DNA of 64,000 bases, from the NCBI GenBank assembly GCA_039621445.1, contig CP154954.1:53445506-53509505 (forward strand), read 5' to 3'. Shown here one piece after another: positions 1 to 10,991 of the stretch. The DNA comes from Euglena gracilis (taxonomy: Eukaryota > Euglenida > Euglenophyceae > Euglenales). The position numbers were made by a program, and so were the translations under genes. The notes beneath the pieces are model-generated. The model had not been told where the DNA came from. It saw nothing but the letters and a program-made list of their open reading frames with translations, and did no database searches. Position 1 is the stretch's first letter, and every line of letters starts with the position of its first letter.

Positions 1-430
1 CAGGGAATTTCTTAAGCCGGACCCCACCCTACCCCACAAGGGGGTCAGCCAGCCAGCACCTTTTTTCCAGCTAGCAGCTCCAAGCTGGGCTCTGGACCCC
101 CTCCCCCCAAGGGTCAAGCGGCAACAAAGGTTTCACAGCCCCAATGCCGGGCTGGAAAAAATGCAACGCACCGAAAATTTCTGGCCAAAATGGCCAAAAA
201 TGACCCTTTTTGGTGCTTTTGGGGTTTTTCACCCCAAACATTTTGGCCAGAAAAGTCCAACCCAGCTGGATTTGATTTTTTGGCTGTTTTTCGGTGGCAG
301 CCAGGTTCAACCCGGCAACCAGAGGCACGGACCCCCCCCCCCCTCCGGACCCCCACCCCCCGCGGGGGGGGGCGGTCAGCCCCTTTTTCCAGCCGGCTGG
401 CTGGACCCCCGGGGGGTCCTCAGGACATTC
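1..430. repeat. Dispersed non-coding repeat, family A copy 1, with a family-B-like left edge
   Basis: No gene is supported here. From about 160 to 420 the sequence resembles 4425-4680: a run of CCAAAAATGACC, then CTGGATTTG, TTGGCTGTTTTCGGTGGCAGCCAGGT in degenerate form, then C-rich tracts and CCAGCCGG. The first 130 bases (CAGCCAGCACCTTTTTTCC and related) resemble the tail of another repeat at 19790-19870. The open frames across this stretch are C/G homopolymer artefacts present on both strands. Confidence 0.5.
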
Positions 431-944
431 CCTGCTCTGGGAAGCGAACCGGTAGGGAGAGGAATCCGGAAGCCCCACCCCAGGGCAGCCTTTACCCGTC
501 TCCCTGGGGCACAGGGCTGCGCGCAGCGGCGGCATCCGTCCAGCCCAGGCCCCGGGGTGGGCGATGGCCACGGGGCCCCAAATGTACCGGCCAAGCGTTC
601 CATTCTCCCCCGGGGTCCCACATCCCTTCCGTCCCCCCCCCCCCATTTCTAATGACCCCCCTGCCCGGTGTATGGGAGGCGTCCGTTCCATGTCAATGCC
701 CAAGGTGTGCATTGACCAAAACCCACGCCCCGGAGGGGGTGGTGAGGGGTGTTTGGCCGCGGACTCCCCCAGGGTTGACCTCGGCCAGGACTGGCCAACA
801 GTGGCCCACCACGTCAAACAGTTCTTTTTTCGTTGTTGTTTTTTTGGCCAAAATCCAGAATTGATTTTGAGCCATTTTGGCCCGAGTGGCAAGAGTGATC
901 GACCCCCAAGGCTGTACGGAATCCCCGAAATCCGACGGGTCGAC

Positions 945-1020
945 CCCCCCCCCACCCATCCTGGTGGGTGGGTCCCCCCCAACCAGGCTTTCCCATGTTT
1001 TCGAGGGTGCCAATTTCAAA
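945..1020. repeat. Dispersed repeat family C (GGTCGACC...ACCAGGCTT)
   Basis: A GGGTCGACCCCC palindrome is followed by CATCCTGGTGGGTGG and ends in ACCAGGCTTTCCC and GGTGCC. The same order recurs near 19434-19545, 23060-23125 and, without the palindrome, 62811-62865. No function is apparent. Confidence 0.5.
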
Positions 1021-1162
1021 GGGTCAATTCTTCTTCAACAGGTCAAATTTTTTCCTTGTGCGGTGCTTTGGTGGGTAAGGGGGATCCACCCCCCCCCACC
1101 AGGTCTGGCGGGGCCAGGCCATCCCGTACAGCCTGCTGTCTCCCCCCAGGGGCGGATTAGGA

Positions 1163-1921
1163 CAGGGTTTCCCACAAATTCGTGCCACAAATAATCGCGA
1201 ATAATCACGAACCAGCACGAATTTGGGAATTTTCAAAACTCACGAATAATCACGAATAATCACGAATAATCACGAATAATCACGAATTTCCACGAACGAC
1301 CTGGAACGGTTTCTGTTCTCACTGCAGAATGTCTTCTTCTGAGAATGACGCCTCAGTCAAGGAGCAATCCTCGTCAAAAGAGAAACTAACGTGGAAACGG
1401 GCTGAAAAATGACGGCTAAGAAGCAAAAGAATCGGCAAACGATGGGAAGAGCACAGCTCGCCCTTATGTTTCATTTTTGGCTTTTGTGATTGTGTTAGTG
1501 GGTTGGGCAATGTTCCAAGCTTTCAAGCCGAAGTGTAAGAAAGACATTGCGCCAAGCCACCGTCATGATGTTTTGCAATGGCGATGTTGAGCAGCGCTTC
1601 TCTGTTCAACATGTGATCTGACGCTTTTTGCCCATGGACAGCACACCGTGCAACACAACACTGCACAGTGCAACACCACATGCTTTGGCAACAACATTCA
1701 TTCATTCGAAATCTTCGTTTTTGATATTTCTGCCATTGGATGTGATGCACAAGTCATATGAGGAGTGTGCATTGGTTTTCTGGGTTTGTTAAAAAAACCA
1801 GGCAATTTTTGGGCACAAATAATCACGACTAATCACGAATAATCACGAATAATCACAAATAATCACAAATAATCACAAATCAGAATTGAGGGTCCCTAGC
1901 ACGAATTTGTGGGAAATTCTG
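1163..1921. mobile_element. Non-autonomous DNA element E1 with inverted termini and 10-bp subterminal arrays
   Basis: The left end reads CAGGGTTTCCCACAAATTCG and the right end is its imperfect inverse; 18 bases are perfectly inverted (TTTCCCACAAATTCGTGC). Inside each end lies a tandem array of a 10-bp unit, AATCACGAAT, at about 1190-1290 and 1818-1880. The roughly 500-bp core has no convincing reading frame. Part of it (GTTTTGCAATGG and flanks, near 1570) resembles the core of E2 near 15058. A target duplication is unclear: ATTAGGA on the left against GGTAGGA on the right matches 5 of 7. It looks like an older MITE-type copy; hAT-like is one option because of the CAGGG terminus. Confidence 0.75.
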
Positions 1922-2036
1922 GTAGGAAGTCAGGGGAGGGGTGATTGATATCCGCAATTTTAAAAAAGCAACTGGGTTCCGTTGCGAAACGTTCAGGGAA
2001 TGGCCGGAACTCGTTTCGCCTTCCATCTCAGGTTCA

Positions 2037-2982
2037 TGCGGGAAGATTGCGGAAAGGGAAAAAATTGTGGAAAAAATGCGGAAAATGCGGAAAAATTGCA
2101 GATATTGCAGAAACTGTGGAAAATTGCGGAAAATGTGGAAAATCGTGGGAATTTTTGTTATTTTCTTGCAAATTTGCCAAGTTTGCCAAATGTTACAAAT
2201 TTTGACAAAATTTGGCAATTTCTGGGCCTTTTTTGATTTCCCCCATATTTCTGCTCAAATTTTGCTGGGAAATAATTTCGATTTAGAAAATTTCGCATCC
2301 TGTACCAGATTTCACCTGGTACCAAAGTTTTATTTTTTCGCCATTTTTGGGTTTTTCATTTCACCCGAGAAATTCCATATTTCCAGAATCAACATCATCC
2401 CAAATTACAAAAAAAAATATGTTTTTGGGCCTTTTTGTTGGAAAAATGGCTCAAATCTTGTACCTCTATTGCAAAAATGACAAAAGTCATGAAATTTTCT
2501 CAGTCCCCAAAACCACAATTTCCGCAATTTTTCCGCAATTTTTACAAAGGCCTCCGATATCGATTTGCCCCCCCCCCCCCGAGGAAGTGAGCGACTCTCG
2601 TCTTCAAAAACTGATTGAATGTTCTTTTAAAAGAGGAAAGTGACCCCCCCTCCCCTGGAAAGGAATGGTTTGGGCCGTCTAGCCTTTACAGCCAGGTTGT
2701 CATTTTAGTGTTCATTGTCCAATGCCTTCGGTATCAGCTTTCGGTTCTCGATCTGATTCACTCCCCGGCCCATAAACCCCACTGTCCTTTCCCGAGTGCC
2801 TGACTGGCTCAACCTCCCAACCTCCCGTGGGGTCGGCAAACCTCAATTCCTGGGACGTACAGGGGGAGCCAGCCAAACCGAGTTTGGCGCAGCCTGCGGC
2901 CTTGAAAGCCGGAAGGACGTCAGTTTTCCACATTTTCTGCAATTTTCCGCAATTTCCGCAATTTTTCCGCACTGTCCCGCAG
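2037..2982. mobile_element. Probable non-autonomous element E4 with inverted GCGGAAAATT arrays
   Basis: The left side (2037-2155) is an array of TGCGGAAAAT-like units. The right side (2920-2982) carries the same units in inverse orientation (TTTTCCGCAA). The outer ends TGCGGGA.GATTGCGGAAA and its inverse match loosely. No coding sequence is evident inside. Boundaries are approximate and no target duplication was identified. Confidence 0.45.
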
Positions 2983-4357
2983 CGGACCAAAAGTGATGGC
3001 TTCCCCGTCGCCGGGGCCTGCCTCCACTGGCCTGTGTTCGGCTCCCTCCGCGGTCGTCGGGGCTGTTTGCCCCGCTGCTGAGATGCAGTGTGTCTGCTGC
3101 CCTGCTCACCCCCGGCCCGCTGAGGGTGGCTGACTGGCTGTTGCCGCCCCGTTCAGGTATGGCGTGTGACCCGTCCCAGGACCCCCTCCCCAAGACGAAC
3201 AGTGATGGTTTGTTGTTCTTTTGGTGTTTGTTGTTGTTTTCTTTTCAATCGGCCCAGTGTGTCACATCGATCGAAAATTGTCTTCCATACCGGTGGCAAT
3301 TAAAATTTGGACAGGCCGACAATGCTGTCCAACATGAAAAATCTCGATAATGTGAGTTTTATGCAACCTGAAAAAGATTCAGGATCCAAAGAATTAAAAA
3401 TGAATCTATTTTTGCATGATTTTACATTGTTGTGTTGCGCATTGTTTCGAATTTCTGAGTTTCCTGCTCACGTTGAACACATTCAATGAACAAGTCGGTC
3501 GTCACCAGAATTTCGGGTTCATTATAAAGCATGACATTTTCCACAAGAATATACACTTTTCAGAGCAATTTTTTTTCTCCCTGTTGCTCATATTGCATTT
3601 CATGTCAAAGTGTGAAGCTTGCGAGCCATGACTTGAAAATATTGATATGAATATTATGCCCCGTGGCAAAATGCACGTATCACTGGCCATTGACCCTGCA
3701 ATTATGCGTTCTTTTGTGTTATCTTTTTCAACATTGTTGTTCCCGTCGAGTTTTTCACCTGAAAATTCCCCCGCCCCCCCCCCCCTGGCTCCTGCGGGGG
3801 CAGCAATTCGCTACAGGACGATCCCCTCTGGCGCTACCTCCGCCCAAACTTGATGGACCTCCCAACAGCCTCGCCTCTGCCTACCACCCTGGGCTCCAAG
3901 GGAACCGTGGCGCAAGAATGCACTGCACAGCGGGGGGTGCATTGCCGCGGGAGAGCATGGCTAAGGCAGCCCCCTGCCCCCCCTCCTGAGGTGTGGCACG
4001 GCCCGGACTGGCCGCGACCCGGAGGCAGGGCTGCGGCCGGCCCCCATATGGAGTGCACTCCACCCCTGGACACGGCCAACCCCCCCTCCCGGCGTTGACC
4101 CGGGGGGCCACTTGGGCTAACCCTCTCTTTGGTCGAACTGTCGTCTGTAGTTGTTGGTTCACTCCACAGTGCCCTGCTTTTTGGCTCGGAAGGCACCGCT
4201 GGTGCATGTGTGCAATCACATGCACGCTTGCAGTCGCGCTCATGCACTTGCACGCACACACAAACAGACTGCGACTGCAACATTTCGTCATTATCCAAAG
4301 CAATTCTAGAACGCCCCCAGTGATGAAATTCCATTTCCCAATGTGAATAAGAATGCT
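2983..4357. other. Non-coding stretch, no gene recognised
   Basis: Open frames here are short, overlap on both strands and lack exon-like GC3 bias or splice context. A GC-rich part (3830-4110) and a GCACACAC/TGCATG-rich part (4200-4270) stand out in composition, but I can assign neither. Confidence 0.4.
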
Positions 4358-4425
4358 CAGGGATCCTCCCATTTCCTGCAAAAGAAATTCACGGATATTC
4401 ACGGAAATTCACGGAGGATCACCGC
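4358..4425. mobile_element. Truncated 5' end of an E3-family element
   Basis: CAGGGATCCTCCCATTTCCT followed by repeated ATTCACGGA units matches the left end of the complete element at 57681-58666 (CAGGGATCCTCACACGTCCT, then ATTCACGGAA units). The copy stops where dispersed repeat A begins and has no right terminus nearby. Confidence 0.6.
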
Positions 4426-4680
4426 GAAGTGCCTAAATTTTTGAAAAGGGGGTCAAAAATAGCCAAAAATGACCATTTTGGTAGTTTTTTTCGGGAGGGG
4501 GTTCACCTCAAAAATGGAAAAGCCCAACTCTGCTGGATTTGGGCTTTATTGGCTGTTTTCGGGTGGCAGCCAGGTCCAGCCCGGCAGCCTGTGGTACCCA
4601 ACCCCCTGGACCGCCACCCCCTAAGGGGTGCCAACACCTTTTCCAGCCGGGGCCTGGAATTCCTGGTTACACCAGATCTT
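4425..4680. repeat. Dispersed repeat family A copy 2
   Basis: Resembles 160-420 through AGCCAAAAATGACC, CTGGATTTGGGCTTTATTGG and GGTGGCAGCCAGGTCC. It ends near CTTAGGCGGCCTAATTCGCA, a sequence found in inverse orientation at about 16290-16312. Confidence 0.55.
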
Positions 4681-6110
4681 AGGCGGCCTAATTCGCATTT
4701 AAGCTTTTTACTTTTTATTTGCGCACTTGTGCAAATCCCCGAGTTTTTTGATTCCGGCGGTGAAGGTCCGGGGGACAAGGAGACACGCCGGCAAGCAAGG
4801 GCAAAAACGAATAGATTTTTTGGTTTTGGCGGAGTGGAGGGACTTTGGCCGAAAAATGTGATTTTGAGGGTGTCCGAAAAAAATTTGTGGGCCCAAACCC
4901 CCGGGACCCTGCCCGCCCACACTGAAAAAAAGTGAAAAAAGCACCTGGGGACCGGGACCCTGCCCGCCCCTGTGAGTGCGCGGAGCCTTTTTTGGGGAAG
5001 TGGTGTCGCCGGCAGTGTGTTCCCTCCTGGTGTTCCCGCCTCGGAGTGTGTGTGTCTACTTTTACCCCTGGGACCTGTGAATTTTTGATTGGTAAGGAAA
5101 GCAGGGGAAAGGGTGACAGGGCTCTGGGAGGGGTGCGGGTTGATGGGTCCGGTGTGCAGGGGGTAGAGGGAGGAGGGGTCCGGGGTGCAGAGGTGTGGTG
5201 GTGCAGAGGGTGTGCAGGGGTGGTGTGTGGCGGGCAGGGCGGTGGGGTGAGACAGGGGTTGTCAATGGGGCTTGGTTTACACTGTATGTTGGCTTGCGTG
5301 CGTGCAACCCAGGACTTTGACCTTGGTGTTTTTGTGTGACATAAAACAGACGATTGATGTTGATGCGCGCTATTGCGCAAATAAAACGTACGATGGTGTG
5401 CGCACCAGGGTATGAGAGGGGTGCCGCTTGAAGAACCGGAAGGTTGAAAGAGATGGGGATGAGAGAACCACAGAGAAAAAAAAAGAAACCATACAAACAA
5501 ACCCCCGGCGGGCGGTGATATGCTTGTTGCCCGGGCGCCTGGCTGAACAGGAGGAGGAGCCGCCCCGCACTCCGCCGGCACTCCGCCGCGCTGGTTGTGA
5601 GTGGGGGGTGGTACTTAGGGGAGGGGTATGTTTTTTTTGTGACACGGGTGAGAGGGACAGCATGGCACGAGAGGGGGCTGCAGCCACGAGAGGGGGTGTG
5701 CAGGTCACACCAACCCAAGAACAAAAAGAATATAAGTCCACCCCCCCCCGGCAGGGTAGAGGGCATGGGGATGACGTAGGCGGGTGGTGGTCGGCGGGGG
5801 CGGTGTACACGGACACCACGGCAGTGGGGCACCGTCTCCAGCTGGCATCCAAAACATAAAATAACAAAGTGTGCATTTTACTTGCGCAATTGCGCGCATC
5901 AACATCAATGATGAACTTTTTATTTGAAACAAAAATTCTGAGAGGGGACATACCATTGCCGGGAGGGGATTGAGAGGGTGAAACAGAAACAGAAACATTT
6001 GCGCAAATGCGCGCATCAAAAGTGTTTTACTGAAAAAAGAGATAAAGGGAACAGAGTGTAGAGGGGGAGAGAACAGACAGAAAACTTTGGAGACAGGCCC
6101 ACAGCCAGTC
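4681..6110. other. Downstream flank of the minus-strand gene, no gene recognised
   Basis: Contains a G-rich, C-poor tract on the plus strand (about 5100-5270) and three copies of the GCGCAA palindrome. A GC-rich block at 5740-5850 might be an unrecognised exon on the minus strand, but I could not find a consistent frame with splice sites. Confidence 0.35.
5361..6020. repeat. Three copies of the GCGCGCAAATGCGCAAATAAAAC palindromic motif (downstream of the gene)
   Basis: Copies lie at 5361-5387 (plus orientation), 5875-5900 and 5998-6020 (inverse). The core is GCGCAATTGCGC or GCGCAAATGCGC, with a GATGCGC-type left edge and an AAATAAAA right edge. Confidence 0.8.
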
Positions 6111-9100
6111 TCACTTCTTGTGCTTGGAGAGCCGCTTGGCGAGGCTCTCCGAGGCGGCCGCTGGCTTGCCGCTGGGCTTCGGCAGCCCGCGGCGGACAGT
6201 GCTCCTGGGCGCCGCAGCCGGGGCTGTTCGTGGCGGTGGCGGTGCCGGGGTCTCCTCCTCTTCGGACTCCTCCTTTTCGGACTCCGCCTCCTCCGGCGCT
6301 GGCGCTGCGGCCGCCGCTGCCTGCGACGCCGCTGCCTCCGCCGCCGCTGCTGCCTCCGCCGCCACCCTGGCCTTGGCCCCCTCGATCATCGGCTTCATCC
6401 CCGGGTACTTCTTGGGGTCGAGGAGGTGCCAGGACTTCGGGCCCTTGAGGGCTTCGCCCGGTCCGGGCGGACGGATCAGCCCCGCCGCCTTCCACCAGGT
6501 GTCCTCCTTGCCTTTGCCCTTGCCCTTCCCCTTCCCCTTCCCCTCCCCCTTCTTCTCCTCCACTTTCTTCTCCTTCCCCTTCTGGGGCTCTGGCTTCCTG
6601 AACCCGGGGGTGATCTCCTCGATGGTGTCCTCCTCCTCTTCCTCTTCTCCCTCCGCTGGGACTGCGGGAGCCTCGCTGGCGATCGGCGAGGAGGTGTCGG
6701 AGGTGCCACTGCTGCTGTCCTCCGCCTCCGGGTGCCGGCTGGGCTGGGCCGTCGGTGGCGGCACGATGACGGGGCTGGCCTCCTCAGGCTGGCTGGCGGG
6801 CGGGGTCAGCTCCGGGGTCTCCCGGCCGGGGGCGGTCATCTCCACGTCACTGCCCTCCTCTGAGCTGTCCACCTCCTCGGCCTCCTCCCGTCGGGTCTTG
6901 GGGGGTGGGGGCCTGCTGGGCTTCTTCTCCTCCTCCTTCCTCCGCCGCTTCTTCTTCCTGTCACCCCCCTCCTTCTGGCGCTGCTCCAGCTTCTGCAGGC
7001 GACGCTCCTCCTGCCGCAGCTTGGTCTGGCGGCGCCGCTCCTCGGACTCCTTCGCCCTTCGCCCCGCCTCCTCAGCCGCCAGGCGGAGCTTGTCCTGGAG
7101 GGCGGCGTTCTCCAGGGGGACCCACAGGGGGTCCCCCCCTTCCAGGGCGGCCAGCAGCAGCGGCAGCATGGCAGAGGTGACGGGCCGGGGCAGCGTCACC
7201 GTGTTGCCCACGGTCTGGGCGACGTCCTCCAGGCTGCTGGCGGAGTCCTCCGCCACCACCAGCACCTCCGGGGGCTTGGCTGCCCAGGCCGCCACCCGGG
7301 CCGCCACCGCCGCGTCGGCGGTCTGGATCACCATGGCATTGGCCGCCTCCATCCGCCGCACCACCCTCCGCCACAGCCACTCCACGCACAGCCAGTGCAG
7401 CCCCGCCCCGCAGCTGGACTCCACGTCCCACTCCACCTTCGGCAGCACCTACGAGGGGAGCCAGACAAACATAGAAAGAATAAAGCTTTTTTTGTACAGA
7501 AGGTGGGCGCAATTGCGCAAATAAAACGACTCCACTTCATTAAATGCAGGCGGCTTGGCACTGGTGACCTTCCGGCACCCAATATGTAAAACCTAAAATG
7601 TCAATCTGCACACTGAGTCATCCAGGGTGCGTACCTTGCCCCGCTCCACGTCGCCGGGGCCGAACACGACCACCAGGGCCCTCTTCTCAAACTTGCGGGC
7701 CACCCCCTGGCCCCCCTGCCGCAGCCAGACGTCCACCATGGCCGTCTCCCGCCCCGGCGCCAGCCACCGCACCGCCGTCTCCACAGCGACCACCGCCCTG
7801 GCAGCACCGTAGATGACGACTGGCACGACGCCGGCCAGGCGCTTGACCTGCTCGGCCAGGTGGAGGCAGGATTCTGTTTCAGCTGGCGTATTTTTTAACC
7901 ATGGTCATTTCATTTGCGCAAGTGCGCGCACAATAACTTTTGCGCAAGTGCGCGCATAAAAAAATACTTGTGACACATCAAATAAATGAAGGAATTGTGT
8001 GCAACTGAAGGTGTCAATCAGACCCATGATTTTATTTTTGGTGCGCGCAAATGCGCAAATAAAACAGGAACATTTTTAAAAAAAGAAGAATTTGATTAAA
8101 CAGAACCCTGAGCCGGTGTTGTGGGTGACCTCGACGATGACGAGGCCCACTGCGGCCCCCAGCGCCTCCGCCGGTACCCCCTCTCCGCTGGCCTTGTAGA
8201 CCAGGCTTTTCACTCCTTTCTCCTCCCCGGCTGGCCTGGCCGCCACCACCTCCTGGAGGGCCCCGCCCTCCTTGGACACGATCTCCGACTCCACGGCCGG
8301 CAGGGCGAAGGTGGCCCGCAGCTCCTCGAACTGCGCCTCCACCCAGAAGGGGGCGGTCAGCACCGCCGCCAGGGGGGGCCTCGGCTCCACCGGGCTCCAG
8401 GTCCACGACCCGAGCCGCGCCACTTGCAGGGCGGCGACAGGAACCGTCCGCTTGAAGCGGCTCCTCTCCGCCGCGTTGTGCACTGTGAGGGAGCAGTGAA
8501 GGAGTGAGATTACAGTTACAACAGAACAGCATGCAATTCACCGTGCGCGCGTGCTCTTGTCTGTTCTCATATCCAACACCACAATTGCACCCCAGACCCC
8601 AGAGCAATGGCATACCGATCTGGCCGTGGATCATCTGGTTGTCGCTCCTCCACGCAAAGGCCACCCACATCTCGTGGGTGGCCTCCGTCACCGCCTGCTC
8701 CAGCTGGGCCAGCCCGATCCCCGGGCTCTGCAGCGCCGCCGCCACCTGGGCCCGCGCCTCGGGGGTCAGCAGGCGCCGGAGGGACCGCATGTGGGAGGAC
8801 AGCAGCGTGCGGCCCCTCGCCGTCAGCGCCGACTCCACGCTGAGGAGGCCCGCCACCGCCTCCGGGGTCTCCTCCACCAGCCACTGCAGCAGCCCCCACA
8901 TCTTGATGACCTCGCCCTGAGGCAATGACAAAGTCCACGCAAACATACCGTCCATTCATCACAGGCGGAATGCATTAATGCATGTATTCACTTTTGATGC
9001 GCGCAATTTGCGCAAATAAAACAGGAACACTTGTCATCAACTGCATAGGCAGACTGGCAGAGGGCTCACACCTGGGGGACCGACCGGTCCCTGCCGGCCT

Positions 9101-10172
9101 GCCGGTAGGCCGCCGCCAGCCGCACCGCCGGCACCGTGGAGATGTCTTTCCCCTTCACCAGGAGGTTGGCGAACTGGGGGATGGACAGCTCCTTCACCGC
9201 CGACTGGATGGCCTGCGCGTCCCCGCCGGCGGCCCGCCGCAGGTGCACCGGGGTCATGGGGTGGAGGATGGTGGCGAGGACGAACTTGCCCTGGCCACAG
9301 CCCTTCATTTGAACCTTTGTCTTTCAGACACAGGAGGGGCTGTGCGAGAGGGGCTGCACGAGAGGGGCAAATCAAAAAACACACAAACAAATACAGGGCT
9401 GAACCCTTCGGGGGGTTCAGCTTCTGGGACCTGAAGCCCTCGGACCAGCGCTTCAGCGCCGAGGTGATGTGCTGCCCCGACATCAGCACGTAGTGGTTCT
9501 CTGTGAGGACAATGAAGGGATGTGCGCGCAATTGCGCAAATAAACAAACTGTATGTGTATGTGCGCGCAAATGCGCAAATAAACACATTATGCATGTATG
9601 TGCGCGCAAATGCGCAAGTAAAAAGGTACCGTATGCTTGTGCGCGCAAATGCGCAAATCAAATCTGATTTCCAATGCAATGCACTCACTCCAATGCTGAA
9701 CCCTGCATACCAACAGAGTTTCCACAGACAAACTCATTCCAGAGAAACCACCACAACCGCAAACACCCACATATGGCACAATCACACTGAGAGACTGCTT
9801 TCTTCCACACGGTGACGCACCATCTCCAGCAGGGGGGTTCAGCTGCAGCTGCCGCAGCTTCTGCTCCACCTCCGTGTTGTCCAGGGGCCGCGTCTGCCCC
9901 TCGGACTGGTTGTAGTCCACGTGCAGCACATCCAGCGGCAACTTCGTCCCCGTCGACAGCACCCACTGCTTCACCTCCTCCTTGTACACCTCCGCAATGG
10001 GCAGGCTGCGGGCGGTACTGCGGGGGCGGATCCGCCCCGGCTTGGCGGCGGGCTTCGGCTCCTGCCCTGCCGCGGCCTCGGCCGGGGCGGGCTCCGCTCC
10101 AGCCTCCGCCGCCTCGTTCCCGGGCTCCGCCTGCCCGGGGACGGTGGCCTCCTCCTCCGGGGGGACAGCCAT
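6111..10172 (-). CDS. Seven-exon gene; possible ParB/sulfiredoxin-like N-terminus, Lys/Glu-rich C-terminus
   Basis: Exons, in transcript order: 9821-10172 (ATG at 10172), 9431-9500, 9072-about 9320, 8616-8916, 8102-8482, 7635-7882, 6111-7448 (stop TGA). Phases agree from exon 3 onward. Donors include GTGCGT, GTGTGA, GTATGC and GTACGC; acceptors include CTCACAG and CGTAG. The exon 2-3 junction is unresolved, because exon 2 ends in phase 2 while exon 3 needs phase 0. The product is about 970 residues. Residues about 75-140 read RPLDNTEVEQKLRQL... then YVLMSGQHITSAL, which resembles the ParB/Srx-like pattern (conserved Arg-Pro, helix, G-Q/H motif). Exon 3 adds TPVHLRRAAGGDAQAIQ. The last exon has a hydrophobic alpha/beta-like start, a long charged coil, GKGKGKGKGKGK and a Lys-rich end. 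The ParB assignment is inference; the middle is unrecognised. All introns are short (under 350 bp) and most carry the GCGCAA palindrome. A 468-aa plus-strand frame here is antisense shadow. Confidence 0.7.
7504..8064. repeat. GCGCAA palindromic motif copies in introns 5 and 6
   Basis: Copies lie at 7504-7527 (intron 6), and at 7912-7931, 7938-7958 and 8041-8064 (intron 5). The first and last end in AAATAAAAC in plus orientation; the middle two are inverse and close-spaced. All sit between exons of the minus-strand gene. Confidence 0.85.
8996..9022. repeat. GCGCAA palindromic motif in intron 3
   Basis: GATGCGCGCAATTTGCGCAA followed by ATAAAACAGGAACAC. The copy at 8041 shares the same extension (ATAAAACAGGAACAT), so the repeat is longer than its palindromic core. 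Confidence 0.8.
9522..9662. repeat. Four-copy tandem array of the GCGCAA motif in intron 1
   Basis: Four successive copies of TGTGCGCGCAAATGCGCAAA with about 40-bp spacing. Linkers contain TATG and differ in the tail (TAAAC, TAAAC, GTAAAA, ATCAAA). This suggests local tandem duplication inside one intron. Confidence 0.8.
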
Positions 10173-10717
10173 GGTGTGTGACCTGAGGCAAGGCGCCGTT
10201 TCAAAAAGGAGGGATTGTGACCAGTGACTGAACTGCACATGCAACAACTGAATTAAGCACATTGAAGTGCCTTCTAACCTACGGCAGGCAATCCGCCCAA
10301 ATTATGACAAAAAATCATTTGATTTAGGCATTTTCAGGCAAAAAAAATGGAAAAAGTGTGAAACGTTATGACGGAACGCGCAAAATGGATTATTCTGGTC
10401 CGTAACAACGGGGGGTGTGGATATGCTACATTTTTGTAATCTTTCATGGCGTATCTGTGTCAAAAACTGCCGAACACAAACCGGGGGTGACACGTCACGC
10501 ATTCGTGTCGCGAAACAGTTAACGCATTGGCGGTTTACCGTTGGACATCCGTAGGCCTGCTTTTTTGGAAATCTAGAAGGTGTCTGGAGGGGAGTTGTCA
10601 ACTTTTTTCTTTTGGCGAATATGCACCTGGTTGTGGCGCATCGAATGATCCATAAAATAAAGAGTGGTATGGCGTGTATCAAAAGTCACTAAACCGTCAC
10701 CTCATCAGCAAATCCGC
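10173..10717. other. Spacer between the two minus-strand genes
   Basis: AT-rich sequence between the start codon of the 6.1-10.2 kb gene and the stop codon of the next gene upstream. It presumably contains the promoter of the former and the 3' end of the latter. I recognise no specific promoter element and no further exon. Confidence 0.5.
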
Positions 10718-10991
10718 TCAGTCGGACCCCTCGAAGGGGTCCGCCGGGACGTACACACGAGCCGCCCTCGGCGGCATTGTGTCCCGACTGCTGGTGGCCG
10801 CCCCACGCCCTGCACAGTCCACAGGTAGCCGCCCGCCCGCCTGAGGAGGTGACTCGTCACCCGCCGGCGATTCGAATCGCGACCGTCGAGTCGGTCGCTC
10901 AGGCAGGGACCCCTCTGACGAGGACTCGGCAGCCAGGGACAACGGCAGATTCGCGGTGCAGCACGAGCGAACTTTTTTCAAATGCAATTTT

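Noticed and set aside
1-1162. Several 80-300 codon frames on both strands
   Set aside because: They overlap each other, run through C/G homopolymers and dispersed repeats, and lack splice context.
6118-7524. A 468-codon plus-strand open frame
   Set aside because: It is the exact antisense of the terminal exon of the minus-strand gene. Its Ser/Leu-rich composition is a by-product of GC-rich codons.
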